Of a stretch of DNA of 64,000 nucleotides, positions 47,783 to 58,209 are shown one piece after another; position 1 is the first letter of the stretch, and every line of letters starts with the position of its first letter. This DNA comes from Blasia pusilla (lineage: Eukaryota; Marchantiophyta; Marchantiopsida; Blasiales). The notes below the pieces were generated by a model that had not been told where the DNA came from, did no database searches, and was given only the letters and a program-made list of their open reading frames with translations. The translations under genes and the position numbers were made by a program. The DNA lies in contig CM114274.1 of NCBI GenBank assembly GCA_050084515.1, positions 1,984,001-2,048,000 of the forward strand. The letters are read 5' to 3'.

Positions 47783-48537
47783 CTGCTTATCCAAACACAA
47801 GGTAAAAATATTGCAAGCTATCGGATACCTGGAACTTGTCGGACTTCGACGGGTCGCAATTCTGTTAACCCATCGAGGTCCAAATTGTAACACAAAGATA
47901 AATGTTGCAACCCGTCGGAGTCTGAAGGGTCGCAACACTTATCTCTGTGTTACACTTATTGCAACATTGTTGAAATTTTTAGAGAGAATTGCAACCCATC
48001 GGAGTCCGACGGGTTGCACTCTCTTTTCGTGACTCTTTGATCCAAACGATCGGTTCCTCTTATTCCTTGGTTCCAACCCATCGGACTCGAAAGGGTTGTA
48101 GAAGGACTTCCATTCGAAGACAAGTTTCCGGATAAAAAATACACATATCAACCCGTCAGAGTCCGACGGGTTGTGCAATGGCCCTGTAAAGCTGGAATTG
48201 GATGCCTAAAAGCAAGCTCTCGGACTCCAACCACCTACCTTGGGGGGGAAATGCAACCCGTCGGAGTCCGACGGATTGAAGAAAAAAGAAATCATGCTGT
48301 CATTTTTCCACAAGTCGATGTTCGAGTGGTTTCAGTATTCCGGATTAATCTGGTGTGGTTGGCCATTAGGCAACCCGTCGGACTCCAACGGTTTGCTTGA
48401 CTATGACATTGACCACAAACATGATGGTGGCAAGAGACTCAAATCATTCCTGCCCATCTTTAAGCTTTCCAATTATGCAACCCGTCGGGCTTCGACGGGT
48501 TGAAGCAATCAAAATTAAGGAAGAGGAAATTTATGTA
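47783..48537. repeat. Intron 1 of copy 3 with about nine palindromes
   Basis: Palindromes at 47823, 47865, 47908, 47989, 48073, 48150, 48252, 48370 and 48478; the central base is often C or G (GGACTCC, GGAGTCC). Acceptor CAG at 47785-47783. Confidence 0.8.
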
Positions 48538-49678
48538 TTCATTGCATGCATTTCCATTTCCACCGTTGCCATATGATGAGGAAATGGATGGAGCACGACT
48601 GCCTTCACGCAAAAATGCGCCTCCAATGAATTTGGGCACTTCTCTACAAACTGCGTCCACGCCATGTACCTGTGGTTCCCATCCCAGATGACCATTTGCG
48701 TGACCCAATTTTTTCTTACCCGCTCAAAGATTGGGTCGGTGTCCAGGCCCGCTTGCTGCTCTTGGACAGCAGCTCGCAAGTCCACGGGAAACTCATCGAT
48801 CCGATAAAGGTTGATTTCTTCCACCGGGCTCAAAGACGACGAAGACTCTTCTCTTGCTTCTTCAGAGATGTCCACCATCTCCACACTTGCTGTCCTCATG
48901 ACCTCATCATCCGTCACTTGAACTTTGGCCGTTATCTGAGCCGATTTTAGATTCATGGTGTCCCCAGACCTCATCGGAGACATTTCCTTTATCTCAACAC
49001 TCTCTATTGGACAGGCAGGGATTTGTTCAATGGCGATTGCTTTTTCCCCTCAAGCTTTTGCCAATTTTGCTCTCCTAACGAAGTCGTCAAGATGCTTCTT
49101 CTCACGTTTCTCGTCCGTGTCTCTTTTCTTTTCTTCAAGGCCTTTGATGCATGAGCCTTGGCATTCTGCTTAGCGAGCTCCTCTAGAACACGTTTTGCTA
49201 GAACCTCTTGCCTGTGCATATCTGCTTCCCTTTTCCGCTCCTCTATTTCTTGTTGCCTTATCTCATTCGCCGAACAAGGACCTGGAGATGGTGACGCAGG
49301 AGTCCTGATAGACTTGGGAGTGATGCTCCCTACCTTGGTTGCTTGTGTTTTCTTTCTTGTCATGGTGCACGTTGGGTCAATTCTTCCTCCTCGACAGTGT
49401 TATCTGCTCTTGTGCACGATAGATCCCTCGAAGCGTTTCGTGATGAAGCGCCGTGACCCTAAACCCAACTCTCTTAACGTTTCGTGATGAAGCACCGTGA
49501 CCCTCCAGCGGATGGGCTTGCCGAAATTGAACCCTCAAAGCATCGGGTGCTGGATCATGGTAACCTTCCAGCGAAGGGGTGAATGTAACCGAGTTTGGCA
49601 GCGGAAAGGTAACACGAGCTGCTGTGAGGAAGAGCACATGAAATCGCGAAATGAAAAACGCAAATGAGCGAAATTCAG

Positions 49679-49687
49679 CCTTTTATA
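49679..49687 (-). promoter_or_regulatory. TATA box of ParB-methyltransferase gene, copy 3
   Basis: TATAAAAGG on the minus strand, about 315 bp upstream of the ATG at 49363. On the plus strand it is followed by CAAGCCGTTGAGTTGACCGTTGG, as in copies A and 1. Confidence 0.6.
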
Positions 49688-49774
49688 CTTTTCAAGCCGT
49701 TGAGTTGACCGTTGGGTTGTTGGGTCATACCGACGGCGACGTGTCGGCCGTTATGGAACTTTGCATGTGGGAAT

Positions 49775-50720
49775 CCGGGCAACCCGTCGGTCTCCGACAG
49801 GTTGCACACTTCCATCATCTTGGGGATGCAAGGCGAGGTACCCAGGCAACGTGTTCGAGACCGACCGGTTTCACGCATCCCTCGTCCTCGGGTAACAAGG
49901 CGAGGTACCCAGCCAACCCGTCGGAGATCGACGGGTTGCACGCTTCCCTTGTCTTGGGGTAACAAGGCAAGGTACCCAGGCAACCTTTCCAAGTCTGACA
50001 GGTTGCAAGCTTCCCTCGTTCTCGGATAACAAGGCGAGGAACCCAGCCAACCCGACGGGTTGCACGCTTCCCTCATCTTGGGATAACAAGGCGAGGTACC
50101 CGCGCAACCCGTCGGAGACCGACGAGTTGCACGCTTCCCTTGTCTTGGGGTAACAAGGTGAGGTATCCAGGAAACCTTTCTGAGTCCGATGGATTGCACG
50201 CTTCCCTCGTCTTGGGATAACAAGGCGAGGTACCCGCGCAACCCGTCGGAGACTGACGGGTTGCACGCTTCCCTCGTCCTCGGGTAACAAGCCGAAAAAG
50301 CATAGTCCCAAAGCAACCCGTTGACCTCCAACGTGTTACAAGGTCTACTCTGGGTTGGACACTTCCCACCATACGATGAAATTGCATCATGGTTTGGTCG
50401 ATTCATTGGACAAGAGAAATTGACGCAAGATCCCCCCTGCAACTTGGTTATCTCCAAAAGGGAAAGCGAGGTTAGGTGCCTTTCCAACCCGTCGCAATCC
50501 CCAACGGGTTGTCGTAGCAAATCCATGCGAGGTCTTGTGGATCCCGACTCCAATCAGATAGGATAGACATGCAGGGGGTACCAACCCAACGGACTCCGAT
50601 GGGTTGCAAGTTGCACTCGGACTCTAGCAGAAGCTGGTGCTCTATGGCTTTGCAACCCACTTGTATGAGTCCCAAAATTTGCAACCAGTCAAACTCCGAC
50701 AGGTTGCAATAGGATTGAAT
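49775..50720. repeat. Palindrome array in the divergent promoter of the two-gene copy
   Basis: From 49788 to about 50300 a unit of about 61-66 bp is repeated around eight times. Each unit has one palindrome (such as GCAACCCGTCGGAGACCGAC) followed by GCTTCCCTCGTCTTGGG, TAACAAGGCGAGGTACCC. Further palindromes follow at 50313, 50485, 50582 and 50680. A 292-codon minus-strand frame across it is only the repeat translated. The array lies between the two divergent TATA boxes. Confidence 0.9.
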
Positions 50721-50800
50721 CCATTGCGTTAGACAATCTCACCTACCAAACAACATCTTGTTAGTCAAATTATGGTAGGAGAATAACGGTCACTATTCAC

Positions 50801-50807
50801 TATAAAT
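50801..50807 (+). promoter_or_regulatory. TATA box of transposase-like gene, copy B
   Basis: TATAAAT in TTCACTATAAATT, followed by repeated CATTCT/TTATTC words and, 100 bp on, by the (mutated) start codon. Equivalent to 5952-5958. Confidence 0.6.
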
Positions 50808-50900
50808 TAAACATTCTCATTCTCATTCCCATTCTTATTCTTATTCTTATTCCTATTCTCATTTTGCACCCGATGGAATAATCTGGGAATAGATAATTAT

Positions 50901-53900
50901 GTGAAACTCACTTGTGGCAGTCATCTAGCGGCCCTTCCTCAATCAGAAATAATTCGACCGCAAGCTCATGAGTCTTACATACCAGTGGATGAAAATTTCC
51001 TCTCAGTGCGATTTCTTCTCCAAATTGGAACAATCTTTGTTTCCAAGGATGTTAGGGTGGACGATACGGAGGACATTGTAGGTGAGACAATCCAGCCACT
51101 GATAGCAGACTGTAAAGTATGGAATCTCCTACCTCTAAAAAATGGTCAATACAGAGTTTATGGCTTCCCTCTGAATTCCTCTATTTCCCAAGTAGATGGT
51201 CTGAAATTTCCTAGTGCAATGACCTCTATGTTTGCCACTCCCAGCTCAGTAGATCCGGCATCAACTCCAACTTCACAGGTTCGTAACAATGTTGTACTTC
51301 TTGAAGACATTCCGGATGTTGTCAACCTCACTGGATTGATCGGACACCTACCGGGCCCTGTGTTTGCCTACTTGTTCCTCTTACGAGTATCAGGCAATAG
51401 TTTGTTGTCGTCTCTGACCTTCAAAATGTTCAAGCACATTCTTGTCGAGGAGCTGCCGCCCACGTACGATGGTAATTGCATTTTTGGGTTGCCTCCACTT
51501 GCTGGTCCTGCTCAAAAGAAAGATGGAGGATGCTTGAAGCGTATGGACAGAAAGTTTGATTGTCATCGATGGTGCAGGCTTCAACGAACTAGTGCTTCAA
51601 TTCCAGATGGTCATTGGATTGTTTCTCTCCGCCAATGCGTTGAGCCCAGGAGTGTAGAAGTCCAAGCTGCCCGTATCTAGAGCGCAATGGGGGAGTCACT
51701 ACGTCACAATTCCCCCCAAAGAATGCAGAAAATCCATGTGAGGTCGGTGCGACCATACCGACGGGAGGCCATCGATGTCCTCATTGTCAAGCATCCCCTT
51801 TCTGTGTTGGAGCGTGTCTTGCATACATATTTTTCATTGTGCACGACTTAAGCTCTATGTCCGAGTACACCAGGCTGGAAATTCATGTTGGCTCCCACAT
51901 TCATCTTGTTATCAGTGCAATTTAGAGACACATCAAGGAGTATGTGGCAAAGAAAGTGGCCGAGGTATATAGAAACTCTCCGGGATCAAAGCCCGGAGTG
52001 ATCAAGTTAACAACAACATCACAAATTTATGAACAACTGCTTGGAATCCCAAGGCAGGGCGAGATCACGATTGTTGAGGAGAAATTACTATGGGAAAATC
52101 TCGCATTTCTTGATGATCCTGAATGCTTATGGAATTTGTTGTGTCAAATACGGGTACTGGATGGAAAGACGGCCGAAATGGATGCCATTGCCAAAATCAA
52201 GGCCAACTCCGGATTTCCATTTATTTAGAGATGGAAGTTCATGGGCCAGAGAGGCGAAAGATCCAGGGCTTATGTCTTCAAAATGTCAACGACAGGGCCG
52301 TCGAGTGGCCTCGATCTTATAGATCGAATAAGGGAAGGGGAAGATCTTTACAGCAGCTGAGTAAGCTTTGATATTTGCTATAGAGTGCTGAATGGATGGT
52401 TGACCATGGGTGCTCACCTTTATGACCATGTGGAGAAGAGACTCAAAACTATATTTGTCTGTGAGGTAAAAGCAGAAGACGTTGGCAGTTTGAAGATGTG
52501 TTGGTTACTCTTATTGGAGGTGGTGAAGGAAAACAAAAGGCCACCTCTTGAAATTTATGGATTCATGGCGGACAATGCATAACCTGGGTGGATTGCTATC
52601 AAGGAAGTGTTCTGGGGTGGAGAGGTTCAACCACAGATGGAAAGGTCGGATGTTTTCCATTGGCAACAGTATGTGATCCCGGTACACCAAATCTTGCATC
52701 AAGGAGAATAAGAGGACAGATCATGTCACTCTACTCCAACTTTGCAAGGACAGCAAAACCTTGAAACAGGCCATGGAGTGCCAAGAAGAACTTCATGGCT
52801 GGTGGAGGAAGCATGTGATTGAGGGGAAGTACAAAGAGTTGTGCTCTTGGCTTAGTTGGTGGACTGTACGAATGAGACAATGGAGAAACTTCATCTTGTC
52901 GAGCTCATGTTGAGAATTGTTTGAAAAGTTGCTGCTCAAGTTGGGAATCGTGGGCACTATAGGGATTTCAAACCGAAGAACCAAGCAACCCTTTGGATGC
53001 GACGGGTTGCCTGAGTGTCACACCCGTCGGAGCGCAACATCATGCACGAGGAATGTTTGTGCAACCCGTCGGAACCCGATTGGTTGCATGAGTGTGCAAC
53101 TTGTCGAATCCCGACGGGTTGCAAGTTGCATGTATACAAGGCCTGAAAATAGTTCTACCCGGATGGGTTGCAAGCCGCAAGGCTATGAGTCAACTCGGTC
53201 TGGAACCCATCGGATTCCAACAAGTTGCGTCTGTCTGCAACCTGTCGGATTTTGACTCGTTGCGTCTGTATGCGACTCCTTGCATTCAGACACGTTGTGG
53301 TTGTCTCCAAGTCCTCGCATCCAGACACGTTGCATCAATGCAAGTTAATTGGAACCCGTTGAATTCCAATAGTTGCAAAGCTTCGCGTGTGGACACTTCT
53401 TGCAAGCCAACGGAATCTGACAGGTTGCACAAGGATTTTCGAGACCCGACCGTCCTGCTTCTCACAACCCGTTTGATTCCGACGGGTTGTAGTAACAGGT
53501 TCATGGGTACTAGGTTGCAGTAAAAGGTTATTGGTACATTCGAGAGATGTCTCCGACTTGCAACCCGTTTCAAGTCAGAGGCTGGAAAATCTACGTGCGA
53601 TTCATCGGATTCCAATGACTTGCACTTGGATCTTCCAACCCGGAATGGCCAAAGTTAGTTGCAACCCGTCTGAATCCGACGGGTTGCAGTAGGTGGTTCC
53701 TAGGTGTTGCAACACGTCGGAAACCGATGGGTCTTAGAGTCATTCATGGGATGCCTCCGAGTTGCAACCCGTCTGGTTCCGACACGTTGCTTTTTTCTTT
53801 GCTCATAGAGCTATTTTTGTTCCCTTCTCACATTGCCGTCGTTCCACGGATTGAACATTCATGAAAATGCCCTCTGCCCCAACACAAGTGGAGCAGAAAG

Positions 53901-55340
53901 TGTTCATTCCTCCTGGAGGTTGTCACAAGCATGCCAAATAATTTCACTTGTGGAGGCATGCCAACAAGACTAGGCAAGAGCAATGCTACAGTCTACATCA
54001 TCCGATATCTTCCTCACAAAAGGCATAACAAAAGGAAAGGGGCCTTCGATTTAAGAGCTCTATGTCAGGGCTGTTGTGAGATCTGGTGATGAGAAACTCT
54101 TTGTGGAAGCCTTCAATCGGTAGGTAGAAGGAACTCCCCTCGAGCAAGATGTCCACATTCGTAGGGATATTTGTGGGCGTGTTTCAAGACGTCCCATGCA
54201 GATGGTGGTAGAGCTGTCCGAGCGAGACTCGTGGAGACTAGATAAGTATCTTGACTTCAGGAAAATGAAGAGGTAGCATCGAGGAACAAACCTGGTGATT
54301 GATTTGGATAAAGAAATTATGCCACCCAGGTATTCGGAGATCCCGTATTGCTCCCAAATCCGAGATGCAGTAACTTCTCCAAAATCAGTGAATGTTTTAT
54401 TTCAAAAGCCCTCCGTTGGTGGAAGTTCGCAACATGTGGTCGCTGGGGTGGTTCAACAGTATGGGATTCTGTTCATTGAGATGGATTGCAACCTCAAAAG
54501 GTGGCATATATCTCGGAGTAACCATGGACGTGGACCAACTTGCAGGGCAGGATTTGATGGCATTAAGAGAGCATGCGGCACTTTCCTAAATAAGAACTAT
54601 ACAAGGATTGCATGATCACTTCCTGGATTTTGGGGACTCAAAACCTTTGATCGTTTCACGAGGACCGGGGATCAATTGAAGTACTTCTTTTGCCCAAATG
54701 AATCCCGTGCTTCCCGAAAGTCTTATCCGATTGCCATTGGAGCTCCACGGAATAACCCCACAATTTGGCCTGTTGCCGCAGGTACGAATTGCACTCAGGA
54801 CGAAGTGGACAATCTTACAAGAGTCGGTTTCAGACTCGTATACATAGGAAGTTCGGAGCATGTTCGCTTTACAGAGACCTTCGTATTTTGTATTCAACCC
54901 TAGATTGATGTCAACATGTACCCGGAGAAGGTGGATGATCTCAATCCACTTTTTCTATTTGAGTCTAGAAATGGGGTGAAGAGAAACAGAATGTGTAGGC
55001 CAACGGTGGAGAGAGCAAAGCGAATCGCATTAGCTCGGGAGGCAAACATGGAAATCATCGCCACAAAAGATATCTAGAGTGGCAATGGAATAGGAAGGAT
55101 GTATTGGGTCAGGAACAACACTGTAAATTCAAGTGTCAGAGGGGTGTATGTGGTGGAGATATGTTGCTTTCCCACATGTTCATGTGATGACTTTGTCCAA
55201 AGAGAGACAAGTGGGAAAAAGGTATTTCCCTTGTAAGCACATGTACTATGTGTTGCTTGTAGTTTTAAGAGAGTTGGAGGTAGAGTAGGAATCCACCAAC
55301 CAATTCTGTCCCTCAAAGAAGTGCAAAGTATTTTAAATTA
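50901..55340 (+). pseudogene. MULE-like transposase with SWIM zinc finger, copy B
   Basis: Exon 1 (50901-52980) is open for 259 codons and then broken. Parts in order: KLTCGSH (ATG changed to GTG); KVWNLLPLKNGQYRVYGFP; MFKHILVEELPPTYDGNCIF; DCHRWCRL (about 51560); CPHC, then a HVGSHIH segment (about 51770-51910); the core with YDHVEKRLKTIFVCEV (about 52415-52470), FMADNA (about 52561; D is a candidate catalytic aspartate) and a FHW/VFHW position (about 52657); then a helical ELHGWWRKHVIE stretch. Intron 52981 to about 53855 is full of palindromes. Exon 2 (about 53862-55340) holds DPxAGQDLMAL, TIWPVAAGTNCTQDEV, DVNMYPEKVDDLNPLFLFES and YWVRNNTVNSSVRGVYVV. It ends with a SWIM finger: CSC at 55177-55185 and CKH at 55232-55240. 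SWIM fingers are typical of MULE transposases and ZSWIM relatives. The first catalytic Asp and the Glu are not certain. Numerous stops show this copy is dead. Confidence 0.6.
52981..53855. repeat. Transposase intron with about 12 palindromes
   Basis: Palindromes from 52984 to 53790, many decayed. They are the same family as in the methyltransferase gene. Beyond them, no feature. Confidence 0.75.
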
Positions 55341-55769
55341 ACCACTTTGAGGATGCAAAATGAGGTCTTAGATTGTACTTTCATTTGCTAGTACCTTCAC
55401 TTTGAGCTTGAACTCTTTTCAGCCCAGGGAAAATGATAGATTTTTTCTAGACCTTGGATGGAAAAAGTGATTTGTTCCACATTTATGATTCCAATGATTT
55501 TTCAATTTTTTAAATTTTATGCAAATTGCAACCCGTCGGATTCAGATGGGTTGCCAAAATGTGGAAGAGGAAAAAAAATCTGTGGGGTTGCCTAAGCACT
55601 TAGAACAAAAGTGCAAAAAAAATCACATAAAAGTTTCCTCTCTTCAACCCAACGGAAACTCTCTTCAAATCACAGGAAACTCTCTTAATAAAAAGTATCT
55701 CTTTGGGTTGAAGGTAGTTTCCTCTCTCCTCTCTCCTCTCTTTCTCTCCTCTTACCACTCCTCAGACAG

Positions 55770-56135
55770 ACGCAACCTATCAGAATACGAGGAGTTGGAG
55801 ACAGACGCAACTTGTCAGAATCCGATGAGTTGCAGACAAACGCAACCTGTCCGTATCCGACAGGTTGCAGGCTGAGTTAACTCGTAGCCTTGCAGCTTGC
55901 AACCCGTCAGGGTCGAGCTATTTGTAGACCTTGTATACATGCAACTTACAACTTACAACCTTTCGGGATCCGACTGGTTGCACAAACGTTCCTAATGCAA
56001 CCCGTCAGGCTCCGAAGATTATGCCACTCATGCAACCAGTCGGGTTCTGATGGGTTGCACAAAAATTCTTGATGCAACTTGTCGGGTTTCGACGGGTTGC
56101 ACACTCAGGCAACTAGTCACATGCAATGGGTTGCT
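55770..56135. repeat. Palindrome cluster inside the second foldback
   Basis: About eight palindromes (55775, 55808, 55840, 55900, 55955, 55998, 56032 and 56073), matching the start of the transposase intron (53.0-53.3 kb) in reverse orientation. Confidence 0.75.
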
Positions 56136-57480
56136 TGATTTCTATGACTTGAAATCATTATCGTTCCCACGGGTTTCAACTTGAGCTGCAACTTTCCAAA
56201 TAATTCTGAGCATGAGCTTGAAAGGATGAAATATTGAACTCACCTGCCGCATGAAGTTTCCCCATGGTCTCATTCGTATAGTCCACCAAGTGAGCCAAGA
56301 GCACAACTCTTTGTACTTCCTCTCAATCACATGCTTCCTCCACCACCCATGAAGTTCTTCTTGGCACTCCATGGCGTGTTTCAAGGTTTTGCTATCCTTA
56401 TAGTGTTGGAGTAGAGTGACATGCTCTGTTCTCTTATTCTCCTTGATGCAAGATTTGGTGTACCGGATCAGAGACTTTTTCCAATGGAAAGCATCCGACC
56501 TTTCCTTCTCTGGTTGAACCTCTCCACTCTAGAATACTTCCTTGATAGCAATCCACCCAGGTTGTGCATTGTCTGCCATGAATCCATAAATTTCCGGAGG
56601 TGGCCTTTTTTTTTCTCCCACCACCTCCAATAAAAGTAACCAACACATCTTTGAACTGCCAACGTCTTCTGCTTTTACCTCACAGACAAATATAGTTTTG
56701 AGTCCCTTCTCCACATGGTGGTAAACGTGAGCACCCATGGTCAACCATCCATTCAACACTGTGTAGCAAATATCAAAGCTTACCCAACTGATGTAGAGAT
56801 CTTTCCCTTCCCTCATTCGATCTATAAGATTGAGGCCACTCGACGGCCATATAGTTGACATTTTAAAGACATAAGCTCTGGATCCTTTGCTTCCCTGGCC
56901 CATGAACTGCCCTATCTAAATAAATGGAAATCTTGAGTTGGCCTTGATTCTTGCAATGGCATTCATTTCGGCCGTCTTTCCATCAAGTACTCGTATTTGA
57001 GACAACAAGTTCCAAAAGCATTCAGGATCCGCGAGAAATGCAAGTTTTTCCGAGAGTTGTTTCTCCTGAGCAGTTGTGATCTCGCCATGCACAAGGATTC
57101 CAAGCAGTTGTTCATAAATTTCTGATGTTGTTGTTAATTTGATCACTCAGGGCTTTGATCCCGGAGAGTTTCTATATACCTCGGCCGCTTTCTTTGCCAC
57201 ATCCTCCTTGATGTGTCTCTGAATTGCACCGGTAACAGGATGAATGTGGGAGCCAACATGAACTGCCAGCCTGGTGTACTCGGACGTAGAACTAAAGTCG
57301 TGCACAATGAAAAATATGTATGTTAGACATGCTCCAAGGTAGAAAGGGGATGCTTGACAATGAGGACATCAATGGCCTCCCGGCGGTATGGTCGCACCGA
57401 CCTCATATGGATTTTCCGCATTCTTTCGGGGGAATTGCGACATATTGACTCGCCCATTGCGCTCTAGATACGAGCAGCTT
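55950..57480 (-). pseudogene. MULE-like transposase exon 1 fragment, inverted
   Basis: Runs leftwards from 57480 (codons for VQAARI) through CPHCQASPFYLGAC and HVGSHIHPV (about 57365-57235), EIYEQLLG, VLDGKTAEM, GAHVYHHVEKGLKTIFVCEV, the GFMADNAQPGWIAI block (about 56590-56545), an AFHWKKSL segment, ELHGWWRKHVIERKYKE and WGNFMRQV to about 56140, then into the intron palindromes. It preserves the core region better than copy B (the 124-codon frame 56903-56529 is open) and so gives the clearest view of that part of the protein. Its N-terminal third is missing. Confidence 0.6.
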
Positions 57481-58209
57481 GGACTTGGGGTGCCGTAAGA
57501 GGAGAGGAAGAGAGGAGAGAGGAGAAAGGAAACTACCTTCAACCCAAAGAAATGCATTTTTTTTAAAGTGAGTTTCTTGTGATTTGAATAGAGTTTCCGT
57601 TGGGTTGAAGAGAGGAAACTTTTTGTGTGAATTTTTTTTGCACTTTTGTTCTAACTGCTTATTTACTCCCACAGATTAATTTTTCCTCATCCACATTTTG
57701 GCAACCCGTCTCAATCCGACGGGTTGCAACTTGCATAAAATTTAAAAAACTGAAAAATCGTTGGAATCATAAATGTGGAAAAAATCACTTTTTCCATCCA
57801 AGGTTTGGAAAAAATCTATCATTTTCCCTTGGCTCATTAGAGTTCAAGCTCAAAGTAAAGGTTCTGGAAAATAAAAGTATAATCTTAGACCTCATTTTGC
57901 ATCCTCAAAGTGGTTTGTCAGTCGATAGCCCCTGCCTTTGCGACTTGTCTGCTTCCGTCGGAGTCGGGATCCACGGGACCTCTCATGGATTTCCTAAGAA
58001 GGGGGGGGGCTGGTATTTTGGTAGGAGAGAGGAAGAGAGGAGAGTCTCTCTTAAAGAAAAAGGGCAGAATCCGTCTCCTCTCTTCAAAACTTTTTGACAT
58101 ATTTGAAATTTTTGTTTGCTTTAAAATACAAGAAATCTTTAGAAAAGAGTAGCAAGTGGACCACATTCGGGCCTAAAGTAACCTCCCTTTTCCAGGGGGC
58201 GAAAAACAA

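Larger units (their letters stand above)
44218..49363 (-). pseudogene. ParB-like / DNA methyltransferase-like fusion gene, copy 3
   Basis: Exon 1 (49363 to about 48538): a charged coiled coil (EIRQQEIEERKRE, VLEELAKQNAKA), a frameshift, then VEEINLYRIDEFPVDLR and VIWDGNHRYMAW (about 48690-48660), the ParB-like signature. It is shorter than copy 1 because the LxxSI-helix segment is deleted. The donor has decayed (ATAAAT in place of GTAAGT). Exon 2 (47782-45739) starts after CAG with IVSEGTVTHHW and runs through DYKGFLGDDLVN, the helical middle region, a Ser/Glu/Arg linker and LLIADFPSG (near 46010, degenerate DPPY motif) to IKNEYPLR, with a GTAAGT donor. Exon 3 starts at 45066 after TAG with MDHSFVYCFVRPEHNF. 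The degenerate SAM motif is near 44840-44810, partly mutated (MVFDLVGLSGVS). It ends at a stop at 44556; the C-terminal segment with CRGRCWDSN and VTWDRYGVPRG reaches a stop at 44218. Function in a living copy is unknown: DNA modification or site-specific binding are both plausible. Confidence 0.7.
43400..55770. mobile_element. Most complete two-gene transposon copy
   Basis: Components in order: 3' region of the leftward gene (43.4-44.2 kb); ParB-methyltransferase-like gene (49363-44218, minus) with both introns; divergent palindrome-rich promoter (49.68-50.80 kb) with TATA boxes facing outwards; transposase-like gene (50901-55340, plus) with an intron; and the right terminal region (to about 55765) ending in the complement of GTAAGAGGAGAG. 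The same divergent arrangement in copy A (5.28-6.04 kb) shows it is an ancestral property and not a chance neighbourhood. The two ends of the family share the GA-rich word GTAAGAG(A)GGAGAGGAAGAG near the tip, a candidate terminal inverted repeat. The left tip of this copy is missing or replaced near 43.4 kb. Length would be about 12-14 kb for an intact element. Confidence 0.65.
55340..57930. mobile_element. Second inverted-repeat derivative (transposase side)
   Basis: Arms of about 430 bp (55340-55765 and 57490-57930) are inverted copies of the transposase 3' flank: both contain GGTTGAAG(A)GAGGAAAC, TTGCACTTTTGTTCT and a GCAACCCGTC palindrome. Between them lies a minus-strand fragment of the transposase first exon plus palindromes. 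The junction at about 57490 joins the coding fragment directly to the tip (GGGGTGCCGTAAGAGG). It is analogous to the foldback at 33.2-40.4 kb, but built from the other end of the element. Confidence 0.65.

Noticed and set aside
49788-50300. CRISPR-like array (regular repeats with spacers)
   Set aside because: The spacers are themselves repeated, this is plant nuclear DNA with introns, and the repeat is a palindrome inside a tandem unit; no cas genes.
49675-50553. 292-codon minus-strand frame across the promoter array
   Set aside because: It is the palindrome array translated (repeating RRSPTGC/ACNPS words), with no composition or conservation typical of a protein.
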